Shown in pieces: positions 26,457-33,139 of a stretch of 37,041 nt of DNA. Numbering within the stretch: the first letter of the stretch is position 1; every line of letters begins with the position of its first letter. The stretch is from Acidimicrobiaceae bacterium. Lineage in GTDB: Bacteria; Actinomycetota; Acidimicrobiia; Acidimicrobiales; RAAP-2. Location of the stretch: positions 1 through 37,041 of the forward strand of contig DAHUZS010000074.1 in the NCBI GenBank assembly GCA_027315045.1, given 5' to 3'. Below the pieces are notes generated by a model that did no database searches, had not been told where the DNA came from, and saw nothing but the letters and a program-made list of their open reading frames with translations. The position numbers were made by a program, and so were the translations under genes.

Positions 26457-27647
26457 ATGCCTGGATCAGTCATCCTCGCTGGAGCACGCACACCCATCGG
26501 CAAGCTCTCCGGAGGGCTCTCGGGCTTCAGCGCCCAGGGCCTCGGCGGCTTCGCCATCGCCGAGGCCCTGCGCCGGGCGGGCGTGGCTCCCGAGCAGGTC
26601 GACTACGTGCTGATGGGCCAGGTGCTCCAGGCCGGCCAGGGCCAGATCACGGCCCGGCAGGCCGCGGCCAACGCCGGGGTCCCCATGTCGGTCCCGGCCA
26701 CCACGGTGAACAAGGTCTGCCTGTCGGGCCTCAACACCATCTACCTGGCCGACCAGATGATCGCCGCCGGGGACGCCGACATCGTCGTCGCCGGTGGCAT
26801 GGAGTCGATGAGCCGGGCACCGCACCTGCTCCCCGAGGCCCGCACGGGCTACCGCCTCGGCGACGGCACCCTCGTGGACTCGATGATGTACGACGGCCTC
26901 ACCTGCTCGTTCGATCAGTGCGCGATGGGGCTCGCGACCGATCGCTACAACGGCTCGACGGCCAAGATCTCCCGAGAGCGCCAGGACGCCTTCGCCGCCG
27001 CCTCCCACGAGCGGGCGGCGGCGGCGGCCAAGGAGGGCCGCCTCGCCGAGGAGATCGTCGCCGTGGAGGTGCCTCAGCGGCGAGGAGACCCCCTCCTGGC
27101 CGACAGCGACGAGGGCATCCGACCGGGGACCACCCCCGAGTCCCTCGCCGGCCTCCGGCCCGCCTTCGACAAGGAGGGCACCATCACCGCCGGCAACGCC
27201 TCGCAGATCTCCGACGGTGCCGCCGCGGTGATCCTCGCCTCGCCGGCCAAGGCCGAGGAGCTCGGCGCTAGCCCGCTCGGCGAGTTCGTCGCCTACGGCC
27301 AGGTCGCCGGGCCCGACCCCTCGCTCCTCCTGCAGCCGGCTCACGCGATTACCAAGGCGACGGCCAAGGTCGGCCTCTCGGTGTCGGACATCGACCTGTT
27401 CGAGATCAACGAGGCGTTCGCCGCCGTGGGCCTGGCGTCTATGGACCAGCTCGGCATCTCCGAAGACGTGGTCAACGTGAACGGTGGGGCCATCGCGCTC
27501 GGCCACCCCGTCGGCATGTCGGGGACCCGGCTGGCCCTTACCGCTCTCCTCGAGCTCCGGCGTCGTGACGCGCAGCTGGCCGCGGTCAGCCTGTGCGGCG
27601 GCGGCGGTCAGGGCGACGCGCTGGTCGTCCGCGCCCTCCGGGGCTAA
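26457..27647 (+). CDS. Acetyl-CoA C-acetyltransferase (thiolase)
   Basis: This 396-residue biosynthetic-type thiolase has the acylated cysteine C88 in NKVCLSGLNTIYLA, NEAFAAV with its histidine-region partner, H350 in GGAIALGHPVGMSG and the proton-donor C380 in LCGGGGQGDA. GGMESMSRAPHLLP is also a family signature. It condenses two acetyl-CoA to acetoacetyl-CoA, the substrate of the nearby hbd product. The ATG at 26457 is chosen because it follows AGGGAGGT by seven bases and leaves the conserved VILAGARTPIGK near the N-terminus; an earlier in-frame start would add eleven unlike residues. The stop overlaps that of the convergent sixA-like gene by three bases. Confidence 0.95.
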   Translation: MPGSVILAGARTPIGKLSGGLSGFSAQGLGGFAIAEALRRAGVAPEQVDYVLMGQVLQAGQGQITARQAAANAGVPMSVPATTVNKVCLSGLNTIYLADQMIAAGDADIVVAGGMESMSRAPHLLPEARTGYRLGDGTLVDSMMYDGLTCSFDQCAMGLATDRYNGSTAKISRERQDAFAAASHERAAAAAKEGRLAEEIVAVEVPQRRGDPLLADSDEGIRPGTTPESLAGLRPAFDKEGTITAGNASQISDGAAAVILASPAKAEELGASPLGEFVAYGQVAGPDPSLLLQPAHAITKATAKVGLSVSDIDLFEINEAFAAVGLASMDQLGISEDVVNVNGGAIALGHPVGMSGTRLALTALLELRRRDAQLAAVSLCGGGGQGDALVVRALRG

Positions 27648-28189
27648 CCGGCGCCGGGGAACGGCGGCAAGAAGACCCCGAGGACGCCCGCGGTTCGGGG
27701 GGCGATCTCCTCCCACCGGCGCACTGGCAGGTTGAACACCGCCAACCCGCAGGTGGCGAAGTCGCCGACGAGTACCGGCACCGGCCGAGCCGGCATGGCC
27801 GCCACCAGGGCCTCGACCGTCGGGTTGTGGCCGACGATCATGAGCGATCCCACCTCGTCATCGGCCATCGACACCTGCTCGAGCACCTCCTCGGGGGTGG
27901 CGCCGTATAGCGAGCGCAGGTAGGTCACCGGGGGTGGGCTGGCCATCTGGGCGAGGACCCGTTCGGTGGTCTCGACTGTGCGGGCGGCCGTCGAGCACAG
28001 CACCAGCGCGGGCACGAGGTCGGCGCCGAGACCGAGGTGGTCGCCCCGGTCGCCCAACCGCTGGCCCAGGGCGTCTGCGTCCTTGCGACCCCTCGGCGCG
28101 AGCACCCGCTCGTGATCGCCGCCGCCGACCGGCGGTCGACGCTGGGCCTTCGCGTGCCGCAGGACCCACAGGGTGCGGCCTGGGGCCAC
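27644..28189 (-). CDS. sixA: SixA-type phosphohistidine phosphatase / histidine phosphatase family
   Basis: The 181-residue product starts with LWVLRHAKAQ, the R-H-A form of the histidine-phosphatase catalytic motif that marks the SixA branch. The second catalytic histidine lies in MIVGHNPTVEAL. An Arg in LAPRGRKDADALGQRL and the STAARTVETT segment complete the phosphate pocket. SixA removes phosphate from histidine phosphotransfer proteins, and in E. coli from the nitrogen PTS protein NPr; actinobacterial substrates are not established. The GTG start at 28189 is one base after the recR stop, so it is the last gene of the dnaX-recR transcript. Confidence 0.87.
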   Translation of the reverse strand: MAPGRTLWVLRHAKAQRRPPVGGGDHERVLAPRGRKDADALGQRLGDRGDHLGLGADLVPALVLCSTAARTVETTERVLAQMASPPPVTYLRSLYGATPEEVLEQVSMADDEVGSLMIVGHNPTVEALVAAMPARPVPVLVGDFATCGLAVFNLPVRRWEEIAPRTAGVLGVFLPPFPGAG

Positions 28190-28190
28190 G

Positions 28191-28793
28191 CTAGGCCCCG
28201 ACCTCTCGGCGACCCTCGAGGGCCCGCCCGAGCGTCATCTCGTCGGCGTACTCGAGATCACCGCCAACCGGGAGCCCGCTGGCCAGCCTGGTCACCCGCA
28301 GCCCCGTGCCCGCGAGCCTCCGGGCCAGGAACATCGCGGTGGCGTCACCCTCCAGATTCGGGTTGGTCGCCAAGACGACCTCGACGATCCCCTCAGCCGG
28401 TATCCGGGCGGCCAGCTCCTCGATCCGCAGGTCCTCGGGACCGACCCCCTCGAGCGGGCTGAGTGCACCGCCGAGGACGTGGTAGCGGCCCCGGTAATCC
28501 TTGGTGCGTTCAAAGGCGGCGATCGCCTGGGGGTCTTCCACCACGCAGACCACCGATCCATCGCGAGCCTCGTCCAGGCAGACCTCGCACAGCGAGCCGC
28601 GCTCGGTCACGTTGAAGCACCGCTCGCACCAGGTGGTGCGCTCCTTCACCGAGACGATCGCATCGGAGAGCCGCAGGGCGTCCTCCGAAGGGACCTTGAG
28701 GAGGTGAAAGGCGATCCGCTGGGCCGACTTGGGCCCGATGCCCGGCAACCGCCCCAGCTCGTCGATCAGCGCCCGGAGGGCCCCCGTGTACAC
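28191..28793 (-). CDS. recR: Recombination mediator RecR
   Basis: The 200-residue product has the RecR domain order: a helix-hairpin-helix ([20 protein letters not shown]), a four-cysteine zinc finger ([17 protein letters not shown]), a Toprim domain ([16 protein letters not shown], with [16 protein letters not shown]) and a Walker-B-like tail ([19 protein letters not shown]). RecR works with RecO/RecF to load RecA on gapped DNA. The GTG at 28793 follows the dnaX stop directly (TAG then GTG, no spacer). ybaB/ebfC, usually between the two, is missing. Confidence 0.97.
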   Translation of the reverse strand: MYTGALRALIDELGRLPGIGPKSAQRIAFHLLKVPSEDALRLSDAIVSVKERTTWCERCFNVTERGSLCEVCLDEARDGSVVCVVEDPQAIAAFERTKDYRGRYHVLGGALSPLEGVGPEDLRIEELAARIPAEGIVEVVLATNPNLEGDATAMFLARRLAGTGLRVTRLASGLPVGGDLEYADEMTLGRALEGRREVGA

Positions 28794-30578
28794 CTAGTCC
28801 GAGACCTCCTCGGCACCCGGGAACGCCTCGAGGAGGCGGGAGTGGGCCAGCGACTCCCGCTCCACCGGCTCGCCGGGGTCGCCGGGGTCGTACTCGTCGT
28901 CGCCGAGGTCGCTCGGGTCGCCGGGATCGGGCTCCGACGTCGTCGTCTCCGGCGGGGCCGAACCGGGCTCGTCGACCACCAGGCGAAGTGCGACCGCCAC
29001 TCCAAAGTGGGCCCCCAGGGTGTCCTCGACGAGGGGGCGGACCTCCTCGCAACGCCGCAGGTAGCCGGACCCGGGAAGCGCGAACACCGCGGTCGCGCCG
29101 TCGACGGCCACGAACCGGCCCGAGCTGTAGAGCGCCCTGGCCCGGGCCGGCAGCGACCGCAGCAGGTGGTCGCCCCACGCCGCGACCAGGGCATCCCGGT
29201 CCGGCGCCGGACCACCCCCTGGGTAGACCGCCGGTTCGGCCGGCCGAGGTTCGCGGTGCTCGACGAGATCCGGTCCGCTCGTCTGCGCCGCTTGCCCCGT
29301 CTGCTCGGCCCGTTGGCGGCGCAGGGCACCGATCGCGAGACGGGCTCCGGGGTCGGCCGGCGCCGGTCGGCTCCCGGCTGTCGGCCCGGCCGAGGATCCC
29401 GGTCGGGTGTCGCGCTGGCGGGTCTCCCGGGCGGCCAAAGCCTCCTCGACCCGGGCCAGCCGCTCGGCCAGCGCGTCGACCGTGCTGTCGAGCTCGCTGT
29501 GGGCCAGCCGCACCAGGGTGACCTCCAGGACGACCCGGGCGTCGGGCGCTTCGCGCATGTCGACCTGGGCCAGGCCGAGGGCCTCCATCGCCCGGACCAG
29601 CCGGGCCAGACCGAGCCGCTCGGCCTGGGAGACCAGGCGGTCGCGCTCGGGGCCGCTCGCCGAGGCGAGCTCCGTCGCCAGCGACAAGAGGAAGGCCTGC
29701 CGAAGGTCGTCGACGACCTCTGAGGCGAGCTGCTGGGGGCTCCAACCCGCCTCGACCAGGCTGGCGACCGCGACCAGAGCCTGTCCCGGGTCCTCGTCGC
29801 ACAGGGCGTCGACCAGGCCGCCAAGCTCGGGCCGCACCCCCTCGGCCGACCCCGAGGACGCCATCTGGTCCAGCGCCGAGAGCGCGTCCCGGGCCGAGCC
29901 CCGGCCCCGCCGAACCGCCATGGCCAGGGCGTTGTCGTCGAGGTCCAGGCCGGCCTCGTCCCGGACCCAGGCGACCAGCTCGCGCAGCGTCTCGGACCCG
30001 ATCAGACGGAACTCGAAGTGCTGGGTGCGACTCCGCACCGTGAGCGGCACCTTCTGGGGGTCGGTGGTCGCCAGCACGAACACGACGTGGGGCGGAGGTT
30101 CCTCCAGCGTCTTCAGCAGCGCGTTGGCGGCCGCCGTCGACAGCATGTGGACCTCGTCGACGATGTAGAGCTTCCAACGCCCGGGGGTCGCCAGCGCCGC
30201 GTGGGAGACGAGATCCCGCATCGCTTCGACCCCGCTGTTCGACGCCGCGTCGAGCTCCCGGACGTCCAGGGACGTCCCGTGGGCGATCGCCACGCACGAG
30301 TCGCACCCCCCGCACGGCTCGCCCCGGTCCGGGTTCGCGCAGTTGAGCGCCTTGGCCAGCACCCGGGCGGCCGAGGTCTTCCCGGTGCCCCGCGGTCCGC
30401 TGAACAGGTAAGCATGCGCCACCCGCCCCTCGGCGACCGCCCCCCGCAGGGCCTGGACCACATGGGGCTGGCCCCGGATTTCGGCCAGCTTGGTCGGGCG
30501 GAACCGCCGGTACAGGGAGACGAAAGGCTCGGCGGCCTCGACGGCGGCACCCGAGGTCTCGAAGGCGCTCGAGGACAT
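28794..30578 (-). CDS. dnaX: DNA polymerase III subunit gamma/tau
   Basis: From the ATG at 30578 the product is 594 residues. The AAA+ clamp-loader part has SLYRRFRPTKLAEIRGQPHV, Walker A GPRGTGKTSAARVL, a four-cysteine zinc site from ALNCANPD to CGGCDSC, Walker B YIVDEVHMLS and the sensor/arginine-finger region VRSRTQHFEFR (usually S-R-C). After domain III (to about residue 360) comes a Pro/Ala/Arg-rich linker and a C-terminal domain. The tail is acidic, with D-P-G-D-P repeats. DnaX loads the beta clamp and joins the polymerase cores. A GTG at 30611 would add eleven residues. No A-rich slippery heptamer for a shorter gamma form was seen. It runs directly into recR. Confidence 0.94.
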   Translation of the reverse strand: MSSSAFETSGAAVEAAEPFVSLYRRFRPTKLAEIRGQPHVVQALRGAVAEGRVAHAYLFSGPRGTGKTSAARVLAKALNCANPDRGEPCGGCDSCVAIAHGTSLDVRELDAASNSGVEAMRDLVSHAALATPGRWKLYIVDEVHMLSTAAANALLKTLEEPPPHVVFVLATTDPQKVPLTVRSRTQHFEFRLIGSETLRELVAWVRDEAGLDLDDNALAMAVRRGRGSARDALSALDQMASSGSAEGVRPELGGLVDALCDEDPGQALVAVASLVEAGWSPQQLASEVVDDLRQAFLLSLATELASASGPERDRLVSQAERLGLARLVRAMEALGLAQVDMREAPDARVVLEVTLVRLAHSELDSTVDALAERLARVEEALAARETRQRDTRPGSSAGPTAGSRPAPADPGARLAIGALRRQRAEQTGQAAQTSGPDLVEHREPRPAEPAVYPGGGPAPDRDALVAAWGDHLLRSLPARARALYSSGRFVAVDGATAVFALPGSGYLRRCEEVRPLVEDTLGAHFGVAVALRLVVDEPGSAPPETTTSEPDPGDPSDLGDDEYDPGDPGEPVERESLAHSRLLEAFPGAEEVSD

Positions 30579-30650
30579 CACCGGGAGCCTAACGGTCGGC
30601 GCCGTCGGCACCCCGTGGCCGCGAACCTCGGCGCGGTCGCTCCGAGTCGT

Positions 30651-30950
30651 TCAGCGGCCGACCGGACCGACGTCGCCGATCTCGTACTGGAGGACCTCGG
30701 CTCCGTGCACCTTGATGTCCGAGTCAGGCCGGGGCGCCGAGCGGAGGCGTTCCAGGTGCGCGGCCAGCGCCGCCTTGCTCTCCCAGCGCTCGAAAAGCAG
30801 GACGCGCCCGGGTTCCAGGGGATCGGGGCTGAACGCGTACACGTGGCACCCCTCCTCGGCACGCGAGGTCCGCATCGCCTCGGTGCGGCCGGCGATGAAC
30901 TCCTCCCGCCGTTCCGGGTCGACCTCGAAGTGTCCAGCCACGATCAGCAT
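30651..30950 (-). CDS. Antibiotic biosynthesis monooxygenase (ABM)-domain protein
   Basis: This 99-residue ferredoxin-like protein starts MLIVAGHFEVDPERREEFIA and has the family core TSRAEEGCHVYAFSPDPLEP, then VLLFERWESKAALAAHLE. These match the ABM/YgiN dimeric alpha-beta barrel family. Members include quinol monooxygenases, heme-degrading enzymes and many of unknown substrate; no heme or quinone ligands can be assigned here. The ATG at 30950 is chosen because the longer frame upstream reads into the SRP RNA gene. It sits between ffs and dnaX, an unusual insertion in a conserved neighbourhood. Confidence 0.85.
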   Translation of the reverse strand: MLIVAGHFEVDPERREEFIAGRTEAMRTSRAEEGCHVYAFSPDPLEPGRVLLFERWESKAALAAHLERLRSAPRPDSDIKVHGAEVLQYEIGDVGPVGR

Positions 30951-30981
30951 CAGCCCCTCCGATCCGAGCGTCCCGGCGCTC

Positions 30982-31093
30982 GGCGCGGCGGCCAGGTTGG
31001 CTGCGGCACACGGCCTCACCCGCTGAGAGCTGCTGCCTTCCGACCCTGACTCGGTTCACGAGCGGCCGTTGCGCAGGACCCGGCCACCGCGCC
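30982..31093 (-). ncRNA. ffs: Signal recognition particle RNA (4.5S type)
   Basis: On the minus strand 16 bases at the 5' end (GGCGCGGTGGCCGGGT, 31093-31078) pair with the 3' end (ACCTGGCCGCCGCGCC, 30997-30982), with only G-U wobbles as variations. The apical part holds the SRP54-binding core GTCAGGGTCGGAAGGCAGCA with a GGAA tetraloop, and GTGTGCCG matches the E. coli 4.5S RNA on the 3' side. About 112 nt is the usual size of the small bacterial type. The RNA partners Ffh in co-translational membrane targeting. Bacillus also has its SRP RNA between tadA and dnaX, as here. Exact ends are inferred from the stem. Confidence 0.92.
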
Positions 31094-31257
31094 CAACCCC
31101 GGGAGCGACGGAAATGGTGAGGTTAGCCCGTCCGGACGCCTCCCGTACCGAGCTCACCCCATGGTGCTCCGAACGGCCGTGGTGGGGTGCGCCCGGGCGA
31201 GGCGGCCACCCACCAGGGCGGGTGGCCGGGCCCCGATAGCCTGATCACCCGGTATCG

Positions 31258-31342
31258 GGAGGAGTGCGAGAGCGGCCGAATCGGCACGATTGGAGATCGT
31301 GTGTGGGGCAACCCACCGTGGGTTCAAATCCCACCTCCTCCG
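31258..31342 (+). tRNA. tRNA-Ser (GGA)
   Basis: The acceptor GGAGGAG (31258-31264) pairs with CTCCTCC (31335-31341), with G as discriminator. The anticodon stem CACGA/TCGTG encloses TTGGAGA, so the anticodon is GGA. A long variable arm (GTGGGGCAACCCAC type) and the T arm GTGGGTTCAAATCCCAC are present. The length is 85 nt without CCA. It precedes tadA by 147 bases. Confidence 0.95.
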
Positions 31343-31489
31343 CTCAGCTAGTGACAGAGGGGGTCGACGGGGAGCCGGAGTCGCCCAGGCACCGGTCGGG
31401 CCCGACGGGAGTCCGTAACCTACCGGCACGCGACGTCCCGCCCCTCGGGCGCGACGTTTTGGGGCAGCAGGTCGACGAGGAGGTCGGCC

Positions 31490-31981
31490 GTGACGACGGG
31501 ACCACACAGGGACCGGGAGTCCGACGAGGAGGCGATGCGCGCCGCGATCGCCGAGGCCCGGCGCGCCCTGGAGCACGACGACGTCCCGGTCGGCGCGGTG
31601 GGGTTGGTGGGCGGACAGGTGGTGACGGCCAGGCACAACGAGCGGGCGCTCCGCCCCGACGCCACCGCCCACGCGGAGATGCTCGTGCTTCGCGACCTCG
31701 CCGAGTCCTCGGGGGACTGGCGCCTCGAGGACGCCACCGTCGTGGTCACCCTCGAGCCCTGCGCCATGTGCGCCGGGGCGATGGTCAACGCCCGCCTCGG
31801 CCGCCTGGTCTACGGATCACCCGACCCCAAGGCCGGAGCGGTCGGGTCGCTCTATAACCTGCTCGCCGACCCTCGGCTCAACCACGAGGTGCCCGTAACG
31901 GTCGGGGTCTTGGCCGAGGAGTGTGCCGATCTGCTCAGCTCGTTCTTCACTGGGTTGCGGGCCGAAGCGGGTGACGACTGA
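31490..31981 (+). CDS. tadA: tRNA-specific adenosine deaminase
   Basis: A 163-residue zinc deaminase with H61-A-E63 in ATAHAEMLVLRDLAE and C91-A-M-C94 in LEPCAMCAGAMVNARL, the zinc ligands and proton-shuttling glutamate. The NARLGRLVYGSPDPKAGAVGS segment is the TadA family mark. TadA converts A34 to inosine in tRNA-Arg(ACG), so that one tRNA reads CGU, CGC and CGA. The GTG at 31490 follows GAGGAGG at a good distance. It lies between two tRNA-Ser genes on its own strand and is divergent from ffs-dnaX-recR. Confidence 0.93.
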   Translation: MTTGPHRDRESDEEAMRAAIAEARRALEHDDVPVGAVGLVGGQVVTARHNERALRPDATAHAEMLVLRDLAESSGDWRLEDATVVVTLEPCAMCAGAMVNARLGRLVYGSPDPKAGAVGSLYNLLADPRLNHEVPVTVGVLAEECADLLSSFFTGLRAEAGDD

Positions 31982-32042
31982 CGACGAGCGCCTTCGGCTC
32001 CCCTTCGAAGGAGGCTCAAAACGCCCCGGTAGAGTCTCCTCC

Positions 32043-32129
32043 GGAGGGATGCGAGAGTGGCCGAATCGGACGGTCTCGAAAACCGTTGTGCTCGCAAGGG
32101 CACCGTGGGTTCGAATCCCACTCCCTCCG
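32043..32129 (+). tRNA. tRNA-Ser (CGA)
   Basis: The acceptor GGAGGGA (32043-32049) pairs with TCCCTCC (32122-32128), with G as discriminator. The anticodon stem ACGGT/ACCGT encloses CTCGAAA, so the anticodon is CGA. The variable arm is long, as expected for tRNA-Ser, and the T arm is GTGGGTTCGAATCCCAC. The length is 87 nt and CCA is not encoded. It starts 61 bases after tadA. Confidence 0.95.
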
Positions 32130-32193
32130 CGTTGTCAGAGTCGCAGCGTCAAGCCCAGTAGCTGGCCGCGTCGGCTGTCTGCCCGCTGAGCGC

Positions 32194-32223
32194 GATCGGG
32201 TTCATCTGCCGATGAGCCCGATC
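32194..32223 (+). terminator. Hairpin downstream of tRNA-Ser(CGA), possible terminator
   Basis: GATCGGGTTCATC (32194-32206) and GATGAGCCCGATC (32211-32223) form a 13-bp stem with a single G-U/A-C variation and the loop TGCC. It lies 64 bases after the tRNA. There is no T-tract, so factor-independent termination is uncertain; it may instead be a processing or stability hairpin. Confidence 0.35.
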
Positions 32224-32389
32224 CGGCATAGCCCGCACGTCGGTGATCGAAGGCAATCAGGCCGGATGGAGGCGACGGCCAAACTCGGGAAGCACCCAGT
32301 CGACAATCATCTAATCGTCGACGTGGCCTCGATCGAGACTGACTTCGTAGTCTCCGGCGTGCCCGCCGAAGTCGAACCGACCCCGTGGG

Positions 32390-32608
32390 TCACGCGGCAC
32401 GGTTGTCGACGGGGTTGCCCAGCGCGGGCTCGTGACGAGACGAGATCCCTGCCGCCTCGATGCTCTCGCCGAGCGCCCGGCGAGAGCATCCTCGTTGTCG
32501 GCTCTTCGGGGTGAGGCGGACACCGACGAGGAGCGAGACCCGGGTTCGGACCAAGACGTCGACGAGCTCGGAGGGCTCGCGATCCTGGTACCCGACGCCG
32601 TAGATCAT
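32390..32608 (-). pseudogene. Truncated DUF488-family gene remnant
   Basis: The 72-residue frame from the ATG at 32608 (preceded by GGAGTG) begins MIYGVGYQDREPSELVDVL. It continues with LLVGVRLTPKSRQRGCSRRA, LGESIEAAGI and EPALGNPVDNR. These are the conserved opening blocks of DUF488 proteins (T-V-G-Y, D-V-R-x-x-P-x-S, L-G-N-P). It then stops, although intact members continue for some 50-100 residues more with a C-terminal cysteine/histidine motif that is not found in any frame downstream. DUF488 proteins have no firmly known function. The start and early codons look sound, so loss by truncation is recent or the short form is still made. A 13-bp perfect hairpin (32459-32490) lies inside it. 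Confidence 0.6.
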
Positions 32609-32860
32609 CCCGGACACTCCTCGGCGGTTCGTCCTGCCGTCATCGCCGGGCGCCCCCCCATCGGCGCGTCGAGGAAATCGAGGTGGAGGGGCGTCTCGAC
32701 CCGCCGGCCGCCGCCTCGGGTCACAAGGAGGGGTGGTAGCCTGGTTGCGCACCGTGCGAGCTCATCGGTCCCCCGTCGCGGGGTGGCCGGGGCGGCATGC
32801 CAGACCGCCGGGGAGCTCGTAGAGGTCGAGACCGACCCGCCCCGTCGAGAGGAGTTGCAG

Positions 32861-33130
32861 ATGGCACCGTCGCGTTCCACCGTGGGCAAGCTCCAGCGTG
32901 ACCAGGCCAAACGGGCCAAGGCGAAGGCCAAGCAGGAGGACCGGATCGCCCGTCGTTCGGAGCAACGGGCTGAGGCCGCTCCACCCGCCGAACCCCGGGC
33001 CAAGGAGGACCAGTCCAAGCTGCTGGAGGAGTTCGCCCGGCTCCACGAGGACCTCGAGGAGGGCCGGATCTCGCTCGACGACTTCGAGATCCGCCAGGCC
33101 GACCTCCGTGAGCGGCTCATGGCCGACTGA
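32861..33130 (+). CDS. Small SHOCT-like coiled-coil protein
   Basis: An 89-residue protein whose ATG at 32861 follows GAGAGGAG. Residues 1-35 are very basic (QRDQAKRAKAKAKQEDRIAR), residues 36-52 are Ala/Pro/Glu-rich, and the C-terminal 35 residues are acidic and helical (LLEEFARLHEDLEEGRISLD, then DFEIRQADLRERL). The last part resembles the SHOCT domain, with its L-x-x-L-x-x-G-x-I-(S/T)-x-x-E/D-F pattern. SHOCT domains are short C-terminal oligomerisation modules; here it would stand almost alone with a basic tail that could bind nucleic acid (inference). It ends nine bases from the convergent MBL gene. Confidence 0.68.
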   Translation: MAPSRSTVGKLQRDQAKRAKAKAKQEDRIARRSEQRAEAAPPAEPRAKEDQSKLLEEFARLHEDLEEGRISLDDFEIRQADLRERLMAD

Positions 33131-33139
33131 GGGCGGCCC

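Noticed and set aside
28855-28935. Repetitive CGGGGTCGCCGGGGTCG-like DNA at the dnaX 3' end, considered as a repeat array
   Set aside because: It encodes the acidic D-P-G-D-P tail of DnaX in frame and is explained as low-complexity coding sequence, not a separate repeat or CRISPR.
28794-30578. Programmed frameshift in dnaX making a gamma form
   Set aside because: No A-rich slippery sequence or clear stimulator was found; the gene reads through as one frame.
30951-31019. N-terminal extension of the ABM protein to 31019
   Set aside because: The extra 23 residues would lie within the SRP RNA gene and do not resemble the family; the ATG at 30950 gives the standard start.
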